The translations under genes were made by a program, and so were the position numbers. The notes beneath the pieces are model-generated. The model ran no database searches and was not told the origin of the DNA. It worked only from the letters and a program-made list of their open reading frames with translations. From Clostridium bornimense (GTDB taxonomy: Bacteria > Bacillota > Clostridia > Clostridiales > Clostridiaceae), in assembly GCF_018917145.1 (NCBI RefSeq), contig NZ_JAHLOD010000022.1, forward strand, positions 1 through 61,304: a stretch of 61,304 nt of DNA. Direction: 5' to 3'. Of this stretch, positions 59,103 to 61,304 are shown piece after piece. The first letter of the stretch is position 1; the number at the start of each line of letters is the position of its first letter.

Positions 59103-60656
59103 ATGTCGGTAGAACTTTTAAAGGAAAATATAGAGTTTGAAAAATTCTTTGGAGAAAATACATCTAGTGTTATGTTAAAAGAAGATTTCATAATTCCAGA
59201 TACCAATCCAGATGTGAAAGAAATTGTTGGTGTTGAAACTAGTTGTAAAATAAATAACAAAGATGCTATGCAGGATAAAATATATGTTGAAGGAGAAATC
59301 TGTTACAATGTTTTATACTTGGCTGAACTAGAAGATAATTGCGAAGTGTTTAGTTCTAAGTATACATCAAAGTTTTCATGCTATGTAGACATTATTGAAT
59401 GTGATAGTAAGATGGATATAAAGGTTGATGCTTTTATAGAACATATTATGTCTACAATGGTTAATGAAAGAAAAGTATGTGTAGAAGTAGTATTAAAGGT
59501 AAAAGGACAATGCTTTAAGAAAGAACAAGTTGATATTGTTAAAAGTATAGGAAATTTAGAAGGAGTGCAATATTTAAATTATCCATTAACAATAGATAAG
59601 TTAGGTGGTGTAGGTATAGCTACATTAAAGAATAATTGTACATTAAAAGTATCTATGGATATGCCGCAAATAGGTACAATATTAAGTTGTAAAGGTATTG
59701 TATGCAAAAGAAATGTTAAAGTATTTGATGGAAAAGTTATTGTAGCTGGTGCAATAAAATATAATGCTATATATAAATGTAAAAATTCGAGAGATATAGA
59801 TTACTTGGAGAAAGAAGAACCTTTTGAAGAAGAAATTATTATAAATAATGCCACTGCCGATATGACTGATGAGGTGGAAATAGAAATTGGTAATTTTGAT
59901 TATATGTTAAAGGATGATGAATTAGGCGAATCTAGAATTATAGATATTGAATGTGGAGTTAATATTAATTGTAAAGTTGTTGGAAAAGATGAAATAGAAG
60001 TTATTGATGATGCATATTGTCCAGGATCTATGATTGAACTAGATAAGGAAGACAAGGATATTAGCGTATTATTTGGTAATGGTCAAAATGAGACTATAGT
60101 AAAAGAAAATATAGAAGTCGATGATGTGCCAGTAGATGTAATATCAATGACCGGGGTGCCTATGGTAACAGACAAGAAGATAGTAGATGATAGAGTAGTA
60201 CTTGAAGGAATAGTCAAGGTGTATGCTATCTATAAAACTAAAGATGAGAAGAACTATGTTAACAATTGTGATGAAGAAGTACCATTTGCAGTAGCAATAG
60301 ATATTCCGGGTTGTAGAGTTGGTATGGAAGCTTTAGATTCTGTTTCCCTAGAAAATATAGAAGGATTTATAGAGGCAGGAACAATAAGTATTAAAGCATT
60401 AATTTCTGCTAAGGTTTTATTGAAGTATAGTACTCATAAGGAGTTTATACAAGGAATAGAGATGTTCGATGGTATAGCACCTAAAAAAGCATCTATAATT
60501 ATATATATTGTTCAAAGTGGAGACACATTGTGGAAAATAGCTAAGAAATATAGTACAACTGTGGATAAGTTGATGGAAATAAATGAAATTGAAATTCCAG
60601 AACTTATAAAACCAGGAGATAAAATAATTATAGAAGGACGAGCAGTTATTGTATAG
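59103..60656 (+). CDS. sipL: SipL-like spore morphogenetic protein (SPOCS domains, LysM)
   Basis: 517 residues, close to the 522 of Clostridioides difficile SipL. N-terminal and central SPOCS/DUF3794 domains (about 20-150, 165-300 and 325-450; EDFIIPDTNPDVKEIVGVE is typical) and a C-terminal LysM (about 468-513, VQSGDTLWKIAKKYSTTVDK). SipL is the functional counterpart of SpoVID: its LysM binds SpoIVA and ties the coat basement layer to the forespore. The yabG-veg neighbourhood supports orthology. AGGAGGGG precedes the ATG. Confidence 0.92.
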   Translation: MSVELLKENIEFEKFFGENTSSVMLKEDFIIPDTNPDVKEIVGVETSCKINNKDAMQDKIYVEGEICYNVLYLAELEDNCEVFSSKYTSKFSCYVDIIECDSKMDIKVDAFIEHIMSTMVNERKVCVEVVLKVKGQCFKKEQVDIVKSIGNLEGVQYLNYPLTIDKLGGVGIATLKNNCTLKVSMDMPQIGTILSCKGIVCKRNVKVFDGKVIVAGAIKYNAIYKCKNSRDIDYLEKEEPFEEEIIINNATADMTDEVEIEIGNFDYMLKDDELGESRIIDIECGVNINCKVVGKDEIEVIDDAYCPGSMIELDKEDKDISVLFGNGQNETIVKENIEVDDVPVDVISMTGVPMVTDKKIVDDRVVLEGIVKVYAIYKTKDEKNYVNNCDEEVPFAVAIDIPGCRVGMEALDSVSLENIEGFIEAGTISIKALISAKVLLKYSTHKEFIQGIEMFDGIAPKKASIIIYIVQSGDTLWKIAKKYSTTVDKLMEINEIEIPELIKPGDKIIIEGRAVIV

Positions 60657-60671
60657 AAAAAATACACTTAA

Positions 60672-60749
60672 CTATTCAAAACTATAAGAGAAATTACTAG
60701 AAAGTACAATATCAGTGTGAATAAGATTTACAAATTAATAAATGATTAA
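60672..60749 (+). pseudogene. possible remnant of a second LysM domain
   Basis: In the same frame as sipL but after two stop codons, the sequence encodes TIREITRKYNISVNKIYKLI, resembling TLWKIAKKYSTTVDKLMEIN of the sipL LysM. No start codon or ribosome binding site. Similarity was judged by eye over about 22 residues. Confidence 0.4.
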
Positions 60750-60783
60750 GGTATAGAGTATTTCGTTTTAAGGGTAAAAAAAG

Positions 60784-60825
60784 GAACTATCGTAACAAAA
60801 GTGTTATAGATAGTTCTTTTTTTAT
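60784..60825 (+). terminator. sipL terminator
   Basis: GAACTATC...TAACA pairs with TGTTA...GATAGTTC, followed by TTTTTTT. Shared stem-loop family. Confidence 0.92.
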
Positions 60826-60849
60826 TTAATCAATTCAGACAATTTACAA

Positions 60850-61190
60850 TTTCAGTGCACAGTTGGGGCAGTGCACAGTTTAGGTTAATTTTCCCCTGTG
60901 GGGAAAATATTATAGTCCTGCGGACAAGTAATTACAATTTGCATTTAGTAATTCTTAATTATTGTGATATATTTATATGTTTAGCGAATATATAAAGCTA
61001 TTATACTTAAGTGTTGTTTTTTATGACCACTGTTTTAATCCAAGCTATATGAAGGTGCAACCTTCATTAGCCCCCCGTAATGGTTTCATATCAAATATAA
61101 GTACATTAAGAAAACTAACTTATTCTATGCATAAAATTGTAGTACTTATAATCTAAGAAATTCCCCAAAGGGAATTTCATCCACAACTCT
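60850..61190 (+). repeat. MITE-like intergenic repeat, copy F
   Basis: Same orientation as copy A and the longest match to it: TTTTCCCC/GGGGAAAA (60889-60907), the TATTATACTTAAGTGTTG block, GAAGGT/ACCTTC (about 61050-61064), TTAGCCCCCCGTAATGG and GAAATTCCC/GGGAATTTC (61158-61179). The outer ends carry CAGTGCACAGT rather than GGCACAAGG. It follows the sipL terminator. 61191-61304 shows no further feature. Confidence 0.75.
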
Positions 61191-61304
61191 CTCCTTGTAG
61201 TTTATTATTCTCTTATTTACTCGATATTTCTTAGAATTTCATATCAACTTATATCTATTTTTATATTGTATAAGTATACTAGTTGTATAGCTAACGCTTT
61301 TCAA

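Overview
The window is AT-rich DNA with AGGAGG-type ribosome binding sites, dense same-strand operons and a spore-coat cluster (yabG, veg, a sipL-like SPOCS/LysM gene, four cotS-family genes, two cotSA-type glycosyltransferases). Together with an orphan hutP, a T-box leader and a ftsEX-ctpB-minJ block, this points to a spore-forming Firmicute, most likely Clostridium sensu stricto. No rRNA, tRNA, CRISPR array, transposase or prophage gene was seen.

Layout. 1-659 is an intergenic repeat. 660-6503 holds ftsE, ftsX, a CtpA/CtpB-type protease, a MinJ-like PDZ membrane protein and cardiolipin synthase. 6706-13234 is a non-canonical Hsp70 operon: a GrpE-like gene, a short divergent Hsp70, an Hsp70-vWA fusion, aroE, and a protein with degenerate J-like domains. 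13322-19009 holds a SEC-C methionine aminopeptidase, a two-component pair, and three related lipoproteins of which the last is truncated. 19010-25494 has a T-box-controlled leuA and a MoxR/DUF58/transglutaminase operon. glgP lies on the minus strand, followed by a predicted C-rich small RNA (28082-28222, minus), a small membrane protein, hutP, a TrpXYZ-type ABC transporter and an Aag-type glycosylase. 33160-35928 is a complete copper operon (CsoR operator, csoR, copA, copZ). Then come a purine-riboswitch-like leader with a FAD-dependent dehydrogenase, small regulators, an NfeD/SPFH pair, a VanZ-like protein, and a P-type ATPase behind a yybP-ykoY (Mn2+) riboswitch. 45244-50488 holds manC, a Cys-rich Crp/Fnr regulator, gapN with an FNR-like box at about -41.5, a stand-alone flavoreductase and a DUF4097 protein. 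50641-60656 is the spore coat region.

Two dispersed non-coding families cut across the operons. The first is an intergenic element of about 300-350 bp (six copies, both orientations) with GGCACAAGGCACA-type inverted ends and three conserved hairpins. The second is a family of terminator stem-loops sharing a CTGTCGCAC-like stem and, in several members, a CAAAT...ATTTG inner stem. The elements tend to sit directly beside these terminators.

Best candidates for new biology are the alternative Hsp70 operon (both Hsp70s carry His at the usual Thr of the GDTHLGG loop; the J-like partner has HPT in place of HPD), the C-rich small RNA beside glgP, the repeat family, and the variant purine aptamer. 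All functions are inferred from reading sequence and family knowledge; no database search was run.
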